This document shows positions 35,232-43,941 of a stretch of 64,000 bases of DNA, one piece after another (within the stretch, counting starts at the first letter, position 1; each line of letters begins with the position of its first letter). The translations under genes were made by a program, and so were the position numbers. Below the pieces are notes generated by a model that was not told the origin of the DNA, did not search any database, and was given only the letters and a program-made list of their open reading frames with translations. Source of the DNA: Kineosporia sp. NBRC 101731 (lineage in GTDB: Bacteria; Actinomycetota; Actinomycetes; Actinomycetales; Kineosporiaceae); the NCBI RefSeq assembly GCF_030269305.1, contig NZ_BSTC01000004.1, positions 62,001 through 126,000 of the forward strand, given 5' to 3'.

Positions 35232-36698
35232 ATGTCCGGTGTGATGGCACCGGCTGTTTCCTCCACCACCGATCTGCGGGGTGCCCATCTGTCCCGGGCG
35301 CTGCGGGCGGTCCACTCCTCGCCCCAGGCACTGAGCCGCGCCGATCTGGCCCGCGTGCTGGGCTGCACGCGCGCGACCGCCGGCGCTCTGGTCGCGGACC
35401 TGGAGCGTCTGGGCCTGATCGAGCAGAAAGACGTGATCGTCTCGGGTGGGCGCGGGCGCCCCAGTACGTTGCTGGGTCCGTCCGCGAACGGTCCGGTGGT
35501 CGTGGCGGTGGAGATCGGTACGGACGCGGTGCGCGCGGCCCATGTGCCGGTGACCGGTGGGCTGGTGGACGTGCAGACCCGTCCGTTGCGCTCGCATGCG
35601 GTGCCGGATGTGCTCGCGGTGGTGGGTGAGCTGCTGACCTCACGCCTGGACGCGCTCGGTGCGCGGGTGGCCGGTGTCGGGATCGCGGTGCACGGCCTGG
35701 TCGACCGGGTCAGCGGTGAGGTGCTGTCGGCGCCGGGCCTGGGCTGGTTCGGCCCGGCAGTTGATGTGCTGGGGTGTCTGGGTTTTCGGTCGGAGCACGC
35801 GTCATCACCACAGGAACGGCAACGGATGCACGTGGGCAACGTCGCGACGCTGGTGGCCGTCGCGGAGACCGTCCGGGGCCGGGCCGTCAAGGACGCCGGT
35901 GAACCGACGGGCCCCGGCGAGGCGGACACTCCCGGCTCGGGTGCCGATTCTGGTGCGGTCGGGACCGTGCTGGTGCTGCACGCCGATGTCGGGCTGGGCG
36001 GTGCGCTGCTGATGGATGGGCGTGCGGTCACCGGGCGCCGTGGTCTGGCCGGTGAGTACGGGCACCTGCCGTTCGGTACGCAGGATCGGGTGTGCCGGTG
36101 TGGTGCGCGCGGTTGCTGGGAGACCGAGGTGGACCAGATGGCGCTGGCCCGCGAGGCCGGGCTCACCGTTGCCCCGGGTGCGGCGAGCGCCGCGGCGGAC
36201 GTGGTCTTCGCGGCGATGACGTCCGCGGCCGGTGGCGTCTCTGCTTCGGGCCGGAGGCGTGGTGCGGGTGGCCGGTCGGCTGACCGGGAGACGGCGCCGG
36301 TGCCTGCCGCCGGCGCCGCGCGTGCTACGCCGGGGACCGCTGACCCGGCGAACGGACTGGTGGCGGTTGATCCGCAGCGTGCTGCGGAGGCCGTGCACCG
36401 GGCCGCAGTGTCTCTGGGGCGGGGTATCGGGGCGCTCGTGCTGGTGCATGATCCGGATCTGGTGCTGTTGTCCGGGCACGCGGCGGCGCTGCTGAGGGCT
36501 GCCCCCCAGGTGGTGCGTGCAGCGATCACGGCCGATGGTGGTGGGCCTGGTGGGCTTTTCGGCGCCGGGTACGGTGTGCTGCCGGTGGAGGAGATCGCGC
36601 TCGGCGCCGATGCGGGTCTGGTGGGTGCGGCCGAAGCGGTGTTCGGTGCGCTCCTGGACGACGTGTCACTGCTGACCGCCGGCTGGGTGCGTTCCTGA
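35232..36698 (+). CDS. ROK family transcriptional regulator
   Basis: About 488 residues: an N-terminal winged helix (S-R-A-D-L-A-R-V-L-G-C-T-R-A-T), then an ROK/hexokinase-fold domain. The zinc site CRCGARGCWE is intact near residue 290, and the phosphate loop region V-A-V-E-I-G-T-D is present. A roughly 50-residue Ala/Gly/Arg-rich insert near 340-390 is unusual. The effector is probably a sugar or sugar phosphate. GTG 35223, ATG 35232 and ATG 35244 are possible starts; the palindrome before ATG 35232 favours that one. No sugar transporter is adjacent, so targets are elsewhere. The other two copies of the palindrome in this window are candidates. Confidence 0.85.
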   Translation: MSGVMAPAVSSTTDLRGAHLSRALRAVHSSPQALSRADLARVLGCTRATAGALVADLERLGLIEQKDVIVSGGRGRPSTLLGPSANGPVVVAVEIGTDAVRAAHVPVTGGLVDVQTRPLRSHAVPDVLAVVGELLTSRLDALGARVAGVGIAVHGLVDRVSGEVLSAPGLGWFGPAVDVLGCLGFRSEHASSPQERQRMHVGNVATLVAVAETVRGRAVKDAGEPTGPGEADTPGSGADSGAVGTVLVLHADVGLGGALLMDGRAVTGRRGLAGEYGHLPFGTQDRVCRCGARGCWETEVDQMALAREAGLTVAPGAASAAADVVFAAMTSAAGGVSASGRRRGAGGRSADRETAPVPAAGAARATPGTADPANGLVAVDPQRAAEAVHRAAVSLGRGIGALVLVHDPDLVLLSGHAAALLRAAPQVVRAAITADGGGPGGLFGAGYGVLPVEEIALGADAGLVGAAEAVFGALLDDVSLLTAGWVRS

Positions 36699-36894
36699 TG
36701 GGCACCGAGGGAGCGCGGCGTGGGACGTGGCCGCGATCGCCCTGCTGGTCACCGAGGCCGGTGGCACGGTCACCGACCGGCTGGGCGCGGCTCAGCGCTA
36801 CGACCGGCCGGTGAACGGCTGCATCCTGTCCAACGGTCGGGTGCACGAGGAGCTGGTGCGCGCCTGGACCCAGGACTACGTCCCCCGGCGGTAG
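36697..36894 (+). pseudogene. C-terminal fragment of an inositol monophosphatase-family gene
   Basis: A frame without its own start encodes W-D-V-A-A-I-A-L-L-V-T-E-A-G-G then G-C-I-L-S-N-G-R-V-H-E-E-L, the C-terminal substrate and metal region of IMPase-family phosphatases. Everything before the W-D metal motif is missing and replaced by the ROK gene. The stop at 36894 is natural. A truncated remnant. Confidence 0.75.
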
Positions 36895-36900
36895 CCGTCG

Positions 36901-37611
36901 ATGAGGGAAACGTGCGAGGTGAGCGAACACGTGGCCAGCTCCGACGCGCTGTCCGAGGCTGCCGGCAATGGCGATCTTCGCGCTGTCCGAGCGCTCCTGA
37001 AGTGCGGCGTAGGCGTTGATGGCACGTCTTCGCGGGGGGACACCGCGCTCGTGGCGGCCGTCGAGCACCACCATGTCGAGGTCGCCCGGGAACTACTGGC
37101 GGCTGGGGCCGACCCGGACCAGCGCATGGGGCAGGGCCGCGAAAGTTTCCCTCTTCGCTACGCCGCCATGCACGGTCTGCTCCCGATGGCCTGCGTCCTT
37201 CTGGAGGCCGAAGCAACCGTCCAAGGCCACCCCCTGTCACAGGTAAGGATGCCCGAGGTAGTCCTGCGCCAGATCCGATCAGACCTGGAGATTCGTGCAG
37301 CGCCACAGTTCGTTGCGCGTTCTCCCCTGACAGAAGCGGCCGGCCGAGGTCACACAGACATCGTGCGCTTGCTGCTGGAGCACGGTGCAGACCCCAACGA
37401 CCCCAAGACCACCACCGGTGAACCGCTGAGGACCGCGGCCTATGGCGGACATCCTGGTGTGGTCCGGCTGCTGATGGAACGGGGAGCTCGCATCGGCGCT
37501 GACACGCTGGTCTGGGCCAGGAGGGGCGCTGCCAGGCCCGGCGCACACGTCGATGCCTACACCGAAGTGTTCACGCTGCTCACCGCGAAGTACGGCGGCC
37601 TCCCTTCGTGA
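36901..37611 (+). CDS. ankyrin-repeat protein
   Basis: A 236-residue protein made of about five ankyrin units, with clear ones at residues 15-75 (L-L-K-C-G-V-G-V-D ... L-L-A-A-G-A-D-P-D) and 140-200 (L-L-L-E-H-G-A-D-P-N, L-L-M-E-R-G-A-R-I). A degenerate unit lies between. No signal peptide or membrane segment, so it is cytoplasmic and probably a protein-binding scaffold or antitoxin-like partner. The partner is unknown. ATG 36901 or GTG 36919. Confidence 0.82.
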   Translation: MRETCEVSEHVASSDALSEAAGNGDLRAVRALLKCGVGVDGTSSRGDTALVAAVEHHHVEVARELLAAGADPDQRMGQGRESFPLRYAAMHGLLPMACVLLEAEATVQGHPLSQVRMPEVVLRQIRSDLEIRAAPQFVARSPLTEAAGRGHTDIVRLLLEHGADPNDPKTTTGEPLRTAAYGGHPGVVRLLMERGARIGADTLVWARRGAARPGAHVDAYTEVFTLLTAKYGGLPS

Positions 37612-37834
37612 TCTCTGTTTCGGTGAGGAGATCGGCCGGCAGCGGGTAGTGGTGGTCAGGATGGGCCAGATCGAGATTGCGGGCCTGGTCGAGGTCCGCC
37701 CAGATGAGGTCGTCGTGTTCATCGGGTGCGGCGTCGGTGGGGTGCCGGTCCAGGGCTCGATCAGCCGTGCGCGCTCGCGGACGAGGTGACCGGCACCGGC
37801 TCAGCCGCCGAGGATGGTGGTGGCGCTCGCCCAT
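37580..37834 (-). pseudogene. possible C-terminal remnant of an enzyme gene
   Basis: On the minus strand a frame ending at 37580 encodes P-D-E-H-D-D-L-I-W-A-D-L-D-Q-A-R, which looks like the C-terminal end of a NUDIX-type hydrolase. The catalytic Nudix box is absent and there is no plausible start. Weakly supported; it could be chance. Confidence 0.2.
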
Positions 37835-38760
37835 GCGCGCGCCCGCTCCAGTTCACCGTCGGCCCCGCGGAATCCCGTCCACCAGCCGCGGTCTGCTGCC
37901 CAGAGCGCGGACTCCACTCCCCGGGCCGTCGCCCAGGCCGCGACCCGCGCACCGTCCAGACCCGTCAGGTCACTCAGCAGGCGCGTGCGCTCGGCGAGCA
38001 CGCCGGCTGGTGGTACTGCCTCCGTCCAGTGGCCGACCTGCGTGATCAAGGGCCAGGGGTCCCAGGCGAGGTCGCCCACCACTGCTTTGGGGTCGATGGC
38101 GACCCAGGTGGCCGTGCCGTCAGTGTCATGGCGCAGGATGTTGCCCGGGTTCAGGTCGCCGTGCGCGAGTCCTTCTCGGGGAGCGCCGACCGGCAGCGTT
38201 CGTAGAAGAGTCACCGCGTGCAGGAGCAGGCCCCTGTCCCACGGGATCGGGGCGGAGCCGGCCAGCCGGTCCATCCGTTCCCCGGCGATGTCGGCGAGCT
38301 CGGCCGCGACCTGGACCAGCCGGGGAAACGGCGCATCGGGCGCCACCGTCACGCTTGCCATCCGCTCGATCAGCTCGGCACCGATGCGGATGTGCGCGGC
38401 CTCATCGAGGTCTGCGTCGCGCAGGGCCGTGCCGGGCCGGCAGCCGGTCAGCAACAGGGCCCAGTCGTCCTCGTGCGCGTCCAGGATGCGCACAGCCCCG
38501 TTCCCGGCCCACACCCGCAAAGCGTCCGCCTCGTACCGGGCCTCGGAGTGCGGGTAAGAGATCTTCAGCACCACGGGGGCTCCGGTCGGCCCGACCGCCG
38601 GGGCGGTCCAGGCGGCCATGCCATCGTCGAAGGGGCGCTCAAGCGTCAACTGCCAGCGTCGCGCGTTGCGCTGCACGAGCGTGGGGAGAGCCTCGAGCCA
38701 CTCATCGCCCCCCGGGCCACCGGCAACCGAATGACGAAGACGCTCGGGCACGTGGATCAT
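37801..38760 (-). CDS. APH(6)/hydroxyurea-type phosphotransferase
   Basis: A 319-residue kinase-fold enzyme of the aminoglycoside 6-phosphotransferase family. The catalytic loop LAHGDLNPGNIL is intact near residue 197, followed by the metal motif AIDPKAVVGDLAWDP, diagnostic of this family. Expected reaction: ATP-dependent phosphorylation of streptomycin-like aminoglycosides or other hydroxylated amines in the cytoplasm. Actual drug resistance cannot be claimed from sequence. All key residues present, so probably active. Stands alone, ATG 38760. Confidence 0.87.
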   Translation of the reverse strand: MIHVPERLRHSVAGGPGGDEWLEALPTLVQRNARRWQLTLERPFDDGMAAWTAPAVGPTGAPVVLKISYPHSEARYEADALRVWAGNGAVRILDAHEDDWALLLTGCRPGTALRDADLDEAAHIRIGAELIERMASVTVAPDAPFPRLVQVAAELADIAGERMDRLAGSAPIPWDRGLLLHAVTLLRTLPVGAPREGLAHGDLNPGNILRHDTDGTATWVAIDPKAVVGDLAWDPWPLITQVGHWTEAVPPAGVLAERTRLLSDLTGLDGARVAAWATARGVESALWAADRGWWTGFRGADGELERARAWASATTILGG

Positions 38761-39050
38761 CGCTCGAGCATGTCACTTCAGAGGCCGGCCGGAGCCGGCT
38801 GTTTCGGCGCTGTTGCCGACCGGACTCGTGGAGCTGATCGAGTCCTTGGCGCTGCAACGGCACTGGGCTGCTGTGGCCCTGAACCTCGCCGAGGGCTGGT
38901 TCTCATGGCCGACCAGCTCCTACTCCTAGTGCTGTGTGTCCCGACAGGACGGGGCTTAGGCGGGCCGTGGTGAGACGGGCTGGTCCCGGTCATGCGACGG
39001 GGACCGCCCGCCTCACCCGCGGGTGGACGGGGTGGTGTGGTCGACCGAGG

Positions 39051-40583
39051 TCAGGAGGCCTGGAGGTCGGCGTGGGCGGTGTGGACCTGCTGGATCTTGT
39101 TCCAGGACTTGGGCCGGGTCGGGGTGGTGTCGGTGTCGGCGGTGCTGCGGCGGGCCAGGGTGGTGCCGACGCCCAGGTCGGGGCGTTCGGGGGTGAACAG
39201 CCAGGTGGTGAACAGGTCGTCGAGTTGCTGGCCGGAGATCTTCTCGGCCAGGGCGATGAACTGATCGGTGGTGCCGTTGCCGTACTGGTGCTTCTGGAGC
39301 CAGGTGGGCAGGAGCTCGAAGAACGCGTCGTCGCCGATCTGGAGCCTCAGGGCCTGCAGGGTGAGGGCGCCGCGGTCGTAGACGGCGCCGTCGAAGACCT
39401 TGTCGGCGCCCGGGTCGCCGGGCAGGACCTGCCAGAACGGGTTGTCGGCGGGGTAGCTGGCGTAGGTGAAGTCGAACAGTTCCTGGGGCGTGCCTTCGCC
39501 TTCGTGCTCGGACCAGAGCCATTCGGCGTAGCTGGCGAAGCCTTCGTTGAGCCAGATGTCACGCCACTGGGTGACCGAGACCGAGTCGCCGAACCACTGG
39601 TGGGCGTTCTCGTGGGCCACGACGTAGGTGTTGCTGCCGCGGCGCCAGAATCGTCCGTCGTAGACGGGGCGGGTCTGGGTCTCCAGGGCGAAGCCGGGGG
39701 CGCCGGGGATGGCGGCCACGCCACCGCGGGCCTCGAACGGGTACCTCCCGAACCAGGTTTCCTCGGTCTCGATGATCTCGTTGGTGCGGTTGATACCGGC
39801 GCGGGCGGCGCCCTCGAAGTCCCCGAGGGAGGTCGAGAACGCGTTCAGGATGGGTGAGCCGTCGGCGGCGGTGTCGGTCTCGATGTCGTACCGGCCGATC
39901 GCGAGGTAGGTCAGGTACGTGGCCTGGGGTTTCGTCGAGCGCCAGGACCAGCGGTTCCAGCCCTTGAGTTCGAGGTTGGGGCCGCTGGTGAGGGTGCCGT
40001 TGCTGATGACCTGCACGTCGTCGGGGGCCAGCACGGACACGTCGTAGGTCGCCTTGTCGGTGGGGTGGTCGTTGCTGGGGAACCACCACCAGGCGCTCTC
40101 GGGTTCGTTCACGGCCAGGGCGCCGTCGGCGGTGCGGCTCCAGCCGGTGTACCCGTTGACCTCGACCTGGGAGGGGATCCCGGCGTACTTGACGGTGACG
40201 GTCAGGTTCGCGCCCTTGGGGATCTGGCGGGCGGGGGTCACGACGAGCTCGTGCTCGCCCTCGCGGGTGAAGGTCGCGGCCCGGTTGTTGACCTGCACCG
40301 AGGAGACGTCCAGGGCGAAGTCGAGGTTGAACCGCGACAGGTCCTGGGTGCTGTGGGCCAGGATGGTGGTCGTGCCGCTCAGCTGGTCGGTGGCGGGCTG
40401 GTAGCGCACGCGCACGTCGTAGTGCTGGACGTCGTAGCCGCCGTTGCCGTAGTCGGGGAAGTAGACGTCACCAGCGCCGGGTGCGCCCGGGGTCGCGGCG
40501 GCGTTGGCCACCCCGGCGCCCAGGGTGAGGGCGACGGACGTGGCGGCCGCGGTCATGATCGTTCGGAGTGATCCTCTGCGCAT
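39051..40583 (-). CDS. secreted M1 family metallopeptidase
   Basis: A 510-residue zinc aminopeptidase-type protein. A signal peptide (residues 1-29, ending A-N-A-A) is followed by the N-terminal saddle domain and the catalytic domain, with HENAHQWFGD and the third zinc ligand in N-E-G-F-A-S-Y about 18 residues later. The exopeptidase GxMEN motif is replaced by G-F-A-L-E-T-Q, a variation seen in secreted actinobacterial relatives. The C-terminal helical domain of large M1 enzymes is absent, so this is the short form. Role: extracellular peptide trimming for nutrition. Confidence 0.9.
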   Translation of the reverse strand: MRRGSLRTIMTAAATSVALTLGAGVANAAATPGAPGAGDVYFPDYGNGGYDVQHYDVRVRYQPATDQLSGTTTILAHSTQDLSRFNLDFALDVSSVQVNNRAATFTREGEHELVVTPARQIPKGANLTVTVKYAGIPSQVEVNGYTGWSRTADGALAVNEPESAWWWFPSNDHPTDKATYDVSVLAPDDVQVISNGTLTSGPNLELKGWNRWSWRSTKPQATYLTYLAIGRYDIETDTAADGSPILNAFSTSLGDFEGAARAGINRTNEIIETEETWFGRYPFEARGGVAAIPGAPGFALETQTRPVYDGRFWRRGSNTYVVAHENAHQWFGDSVSVTQWRDIWLNEGFASYAEWLWSEHEGEGTPQELFDFTYASYPADNPFWQVLPGDPGADKVFDGAVYDRGALTLQALRLQIGDDAFFELLPTWLQKHQYGNGTTDQFIALAEKISGQQLDDLFTTWLFTPERPDLGVGTTLARRSTADTDTTPTRPKSWNKIQQVHTAHADLQAS

Positions 40584-40682
40584 GGTCGAGAAATCCGATC
40601 GTCAGGGTTTCTTTCTCGGTCGTCCCGGTAGGGACTGCGACATTCTCCATAAATATGGTCTAAAAGGACACCCCTGGGGGGT

Positions 40683-40871
40683 TCAGCTGTCATCGCGGGG
40701 CATGACCTCGAAGACGGGGACCCCGGTGGGCAGGGCGTGCAGGGCGGGCCCGAGGACTTCCAGGCCGTTGGCCCGGGCCAGGCGGTTGACCTGGGTCCAC
40801 AAGGTGGGCAGCCCCGGGGTCGGCTGCTCGGTGAGCGGGGTGTTCTGGTTGCGCTGCGGGTGGGAAATCAT
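40683..40871 (-). CDS. small protein of unknown function (62 aa)
   Basis: A 62-residue frame opening with M-I-S-H-P-Q and ending P-R-D-D-S. It is supported by GGAGG five bases before the ATG and by its position between two minus-strand genes. No family recognised; no signal peptide. Confidence 0.45.
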   Translation of the reverse strand: MISHPQRNQNTPLTEQPTPGLPTLWTQVNRLARANGLEVLGPALHALPTGVPVFEVMPRDDS

Positions 40872-40947
40872 CGAGGCCTCCGCTCGGGACAAGGTGATCG
40901 GTTGCCGGACTACGCGTCTGGTCAGTGCTCGGGGTCCGGGCCGGGGT

Positions 40948-41571
40948 TCAGGTGCGCGGATCGGTGTCGAGGTGCCCGACATCGTTGAAGCTGATCAGGG
41001 CCGGTGGGCGCCCGGGCCGCTGCGGGTCGTCCGGGGCGTGCGGGTCGTGACTCCAGCGCACGACGGTGATCGCGCCGTTGGCCTGGTTCAGGCCGAGCCA
41101 GCGCCATTCGGGGGCATCCAGCACGTGCCGGACGAACCAGCCGATGACGAAGTTGTGCGTGATGACCAGGTCGGTGCGCTCGCGCTCGCCGACGGCACCC
41201 AGGTGCTCCACGGCGGTGCGCAGGGCGCGTGCGCCCGGGTCGCGTTCGTCGTCGGGGACCTGCGCGAAGAAGTCGCGGTAGCGCACGGGGTAGGTGTCGG
41301 GCACCGGGGTGCGGTCGCGCACCAGGTCACACGCGTGCACCGCGACCCCGGGCAGGTGACCGGCAACAATCTGCGTGGTCTGCACGGCCCGCGCCAGGCT
41401 GCTGTGGTGCACGGCGTCGAACGATGTGCCCGAGGCCTGCAGGCCGGCCAGGCGCCGGCCCAGCTGCTCGGCCTGGATGCGACCGGTGGGTGACAGGCCA
41501 CTGTCGCCCTCGTGCTCGTCCTCAATTTTCTGCTCGCCGTGACGCACGAGATACAACGTGGTGGTGGGCAT
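40948..41571 (-). CDS. histidine phosphatase (phosphoglycerate mutase-like)
   Basis: A 207-residue protein with the N-terminal catalytic motif L-V-R-H-G-E (His11), a conserved Arg in H-S-S-L-A-R-A-V-Q-T-T, Glu in the V-P-D-D-E-R region and the second His in V-I-T-H-N-F. All four pocket residues are present, so it is probably an active phosphatase on an unknown phosphorylated metabolite. The internal Met at 41571 (AGGAG upstream) is the start; the open frame further upstream is opposite the recombinase gene and unreal. Confidence 0.87.
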   Translation of the reverse strand: MPTTTLYLVRHGEQKIEDEHEGDSGLSPTGRIQAEQLGRRLAGLQASGTSFDAVHHSSLARAVQTTQIVAGHLPGVAVHACDLVRDRTPVPDTYPVRYRDFFAQVPDDERDPGARALRTAVEHLGAVGERERTDLVITHNFVIGWFVRHVLDAPEWRWLGLNQANGAITVVRWSHDPHAPDDPQRPGRPPALISFNDVGHLDTDPRT

Positions 41572-41611
41572 GGGGCTCCTAGGACGTCGGGCAGGGCAGA
41601 ATCGCGGTGTA

Positions 41612-41755
41612 TCAGGCAGGCGCGTAGACCGTGACGGCGACCGTGGTGACGGCGTTGAGCAGGGCATCGGCGAGCTCGGCCGGCAGATCGCCGCTGGTGT
41701 GCACGCCCACCGGGCCCGGCAGGAGAGAAGGCGGGGGCTGGTTCGGCATGCCCAT
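41612..41755 (-). CDS. possible small protein (47 aa)
   Basis: A short frame whose C-terminal half (SGDLPAELADALLNAV) has natural-looking codon use. It lies 40 bases upstream of the phosphatase gene on the same strand. No clear ribosome site; may be a leader or a remnant. Confidence 0.25.
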   Translation of the reverse strand: MGMPNQPPPSLLPGPVGVHTSGDLPAELADALLNAVTTVAVTVYAPA

Positions 41756-41812
41756 AGGGGTATCAGCCGGGTGCGACAGTCTTGAAATGTGCGAACGGGG
41801 CAGAATGGGCAC

Positions 41813-42895
41813 ATGACCTCCTCCGCCGTTCCTGATCCCGAAACCTGGCGTGAGACGTCCGAACTCGCCGTGATCGCGGCGGGGGGTGAGCTGGATCCGG
41901 CGTATGCGTACGCGGCGCGGCTGGCGGCGATCGATGAGCAGGCCGCGCAGGACTCGCTGGCACCTTCGACGCGGGCGGCGTACCGGCGGGCGTGGGAGTC
42001 GTTCGAGGGGTGGGCCGGTGAGAACGCGCTGGTCGCGTTGCCGGCGAGCGCCTCGACGGTGCGGGCGTTCGTGGCGCACCTGCGGGATCGGCAGGTCCCG
42101 GCGAGCCTGCCGACGATCAACCAGCATCTGTCGGCGATCTGGGCGCGGCACGCGGAGCTGGGTCTGCCCTCGGCGCGTCAGGACGGTCAGTTGCGGTTGC
42201 GGTTGCAGGGGTATGCCCGTCAGGACCAGGAACGTCTGGTGCGCCAGATGTCGGCGTTGATGGTGCGCGACGTGCAGCGGATCGTCGACACGATGGATCA
42301 CGACCTGGCGGTGGAGCGGCGCGGGGTCAGCGATGTGCGGGCGCTGCGCAAGGCGGAACTGGTGTGCCTGCGCGACCGGGCGGTGATCCTGGTCGGGCTG
42401 GCCACCGCGATGCGCCGCTCGGAGCTGGCCCGGATCGAGGTCGAAGACCTGCGCGAGGAGGTGGAGGGACTGGTCCTGACGCCCCGCTGGACCAAGCGGG
42501 ACCAGGCCGGCACCGAGCGCAACCCGCGGGCCGTTCCGCGCGGTGCCTCCCGGGTGACGTGCCCGGTGACGGCCTTGACGACGTGGCTGCAGGTCGCGGG
42601 GATCACCCGTGGTCCGGTGTTCCGGCCGGTGACGCGCTGGGGCACCGTGGGGACGAAAGCGTTCACGCCGCAGGTGATCCGCACGATCGTGGCGCAGCGT
42701 GCGCAGGCGGCGGGCCTGCCGGGCACGTGGGGTGCGCACTCGCTGCGGGCGGGTTTTGCCACGCAGAGCGCGAAGAACGGCGTGGCCCGGCACGTGATCA
42801 TGGCCGACGGTGACTGGCGGTCGGCGGCCGTGGACCGGTACATGCGCCGCGGTGCCCTGTGGGACGGTGCGGCCGCCAAGAGCCTGGGCCTGTGA
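41813..42895 (+). CDS. tyrosine recombinase/integrase, intact (first of three)
   Basis: A 360-residue phage-integrase-type recombinase. An N-terminal core-binding domain (L-A-P-S-T-R-A-A-Y-R-R-A-W at about 48) precedes the catalytic domain with all expected residues: Arg in A-M-R-R-S-E-L-A-R-I, Lys in W-T-K-R-D, H-S-L-R-A-G, Trp in D-W-R-S and the nucleophile in R-Y-M-R-R-G. It should cut and rejoin DNA at a specific site. GTG 41789 is an alternative start. No attachment-site duplication or tRNA is visible beside it. The relation to the GATAACAGGCT element is untested. Confidence 0.88.
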   Translation: MTSSAVPDPETWRETSELAVIAAGGELDPAYAYAARLAAIDEQAAQDSLAPSTRAAYRRAWESFEGWAGENALVALPASASTVRAFVAHLRDRQVPASLPTINQHLSAIWARHAELGLPSARQDGQLRLRLQGYARQDQERLVRQMSALMVRDVQRIVDTMDHDLAVERRGVSDVRALRKAELVCLRDRAVILVGLATAMRRSELARIEVEDLREEVEGLVLTPRWTKRDQAGTERNPRAVPRGASRVTCPVTALTTWLQVAGITRGPVFRPVTRWGTVGTKAFTPQVIRTIVAQRAQAAGLPGTWGAHSLRAGFATQSAKNGVARHVIMADGDWRSAAVDRYMRRGALWDGAAAKSLGL

Positions 42896-42931
42896 GCCAG
42901 GACCAAGCCCTTCTGCGTGGTTCTGTGTGGT

Positions 42932-43306
42932 TCAGCCGGTCAGGCGGGCGGTGAATGCGTCCAGGTCGGGCAGGAACCACAGGTGCCGGCCGCGGTTGCT
43001 CTCGCGCACGAAGTCGCCCAGGGCGTCGCTGGCCGTGGTGTGGGCGCTGATGTCGCCGGTGACGGCCAGGCCCAGGTGGTAGGTGACGAACTTCTGGGTG
43101 ATGGCGCCGGCCAGGCCGGTGCGCAGGTGGAAGAAGTCTTCGCCCAGGCGGGCGGCGGGCAGGAGTACCCAGGTCGCGCCCTGCCAGGCGGCGTTGCCGA
43201 CCAGGTCGGTGGCCTCGCGCTCGCTGGTCAGGGGTGGCCCGGCCGGGTCGCAGACCAGCGTCGTCACACCGGCCAGGGTCTGCAGGGTGTCGGTGGGCTC
43301 GCTCAT
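42932..43306 (-). CDS. DUF4180 domain protein
   Basis: A 124-residue protein matching DUF4180: D-F-F-H-L-R-T-G-L-A-G near 58, Q-K-F-V-T-Y-H, then E-S-N-R-G-R close to the C terminus. Function unknown; the fold occurs widely in Bacteria. ATG 43306 with AGGAG seven bases upstream. Confidence 0.85.
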   Translation of the reverse strand: MSEPTDTLQTLAGVTTLVCDPAGPPLTSEREATDLVGNAAWQGATWVLLPAARLGEDFFHLRTGLAGAITQKFVTYHLGLAVTGDISAHTTASDALGDFVRESNRGRHLWFLPDLDAFTARLTG

Positions 43307-43488
43307 GGTGGGCTCCTGGACGCTGGTGTCCGGCATCCCCGGTGTTCGGGCAGGGGGTGGGCTGCGCGCGGGGCCAGTGTAAGGGTCACCGGACGAGGGG
43401 ACACCGGTCCTGTTCAGGGGCCTGACGCGCAGACACCGCTGAGCGGAGGGCCACCCGTCGTGCAGGCGCACGCAGGACCGTGCCTGGA

Positions 43489-43941
43489 TCAGGTGGTGCG
43501 GGTGTTCGGGGATTCGTTGGTCGAGATCCAGTAGACCCCCAGTTGCTGGACTCGTTCGGCGAACTCCTCGAATTTGACGGGTTTGACGACGTAGCTGTTC
43601 GCGCCGTTCTGGTAGCCGTCGATCAGGTCGACATCCTCCCGGGAGGAGGTCATGATCACGACCGGCAGCAGACGTGTGCGCTCGTCCGCCCGGATCGCTT
43701 TGAGCACGTCCAGCCCGCTGATTTTGGGCAGGTTGAGATCGAGCAGGACGACGTTGGGCTGGACCATCACATCGCGGTCCTCGAACTGGCCCACGGCGAA
43801 GATGTAGTCGAGGGCCTCGGCGCCGTCTCGCACGACCGTGACGTCGATGCGCCGTGTGCTGGTGCGCAGTGCCCGGCAGGTGAGAGCCTCGTCGTTGGGG
43901 TTGTCCTCGACCAGCAGGACCTCTGGGCGTTGGTGGTTCAT
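43489..43941 (-). CDS. single-domain response regulator (Rcp1-like)
   Basis: A 150-residue stand-alone receiver: the acidic pair in V-E-D-N, phosphoacceptor Asp in V-L-L-D-L-N-L-P-K, T-S in V-I-M-T-S-S, Lys in V-V-K-P-V. The D-L-N-L-P-K and N-A-N/G-A-N-S-Y features match the Rcp1/phytochrome-type regulators. Its ATG shares one base with the stop of the upstream kinase, so the two are translated together. With no output domain it must act by protein contact or phosphotransfer. Confidence 0.92.
   Translation of the reverse strand: MNHQRPEVLLVEDNPNDEALTCRALRTSTRRIDVTVVRDGAEALDYIFAVGQFEDRDVMVQPNVVLLDLNLPKISGLDVLKAIRADERTRLLPVVIMTSSREDVDLIDGYQNGANSYVVKPVKFEEFAERVQQLGVYWISTNESPNTRTT

Noticed and set aside
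39051-40583. M1 peptidase as inactive because GxMEN is missing
   Set aside because: The zinc ligands are complete and secreted actinobacterial relatives share the substitution.
41756-42793. Minus-strand frame opposite the first recombinase
   Set aside because: Arg/Pro-rich shadow. Only its last 47 codons, outside the recombinase gene, might be real and are listed separately.
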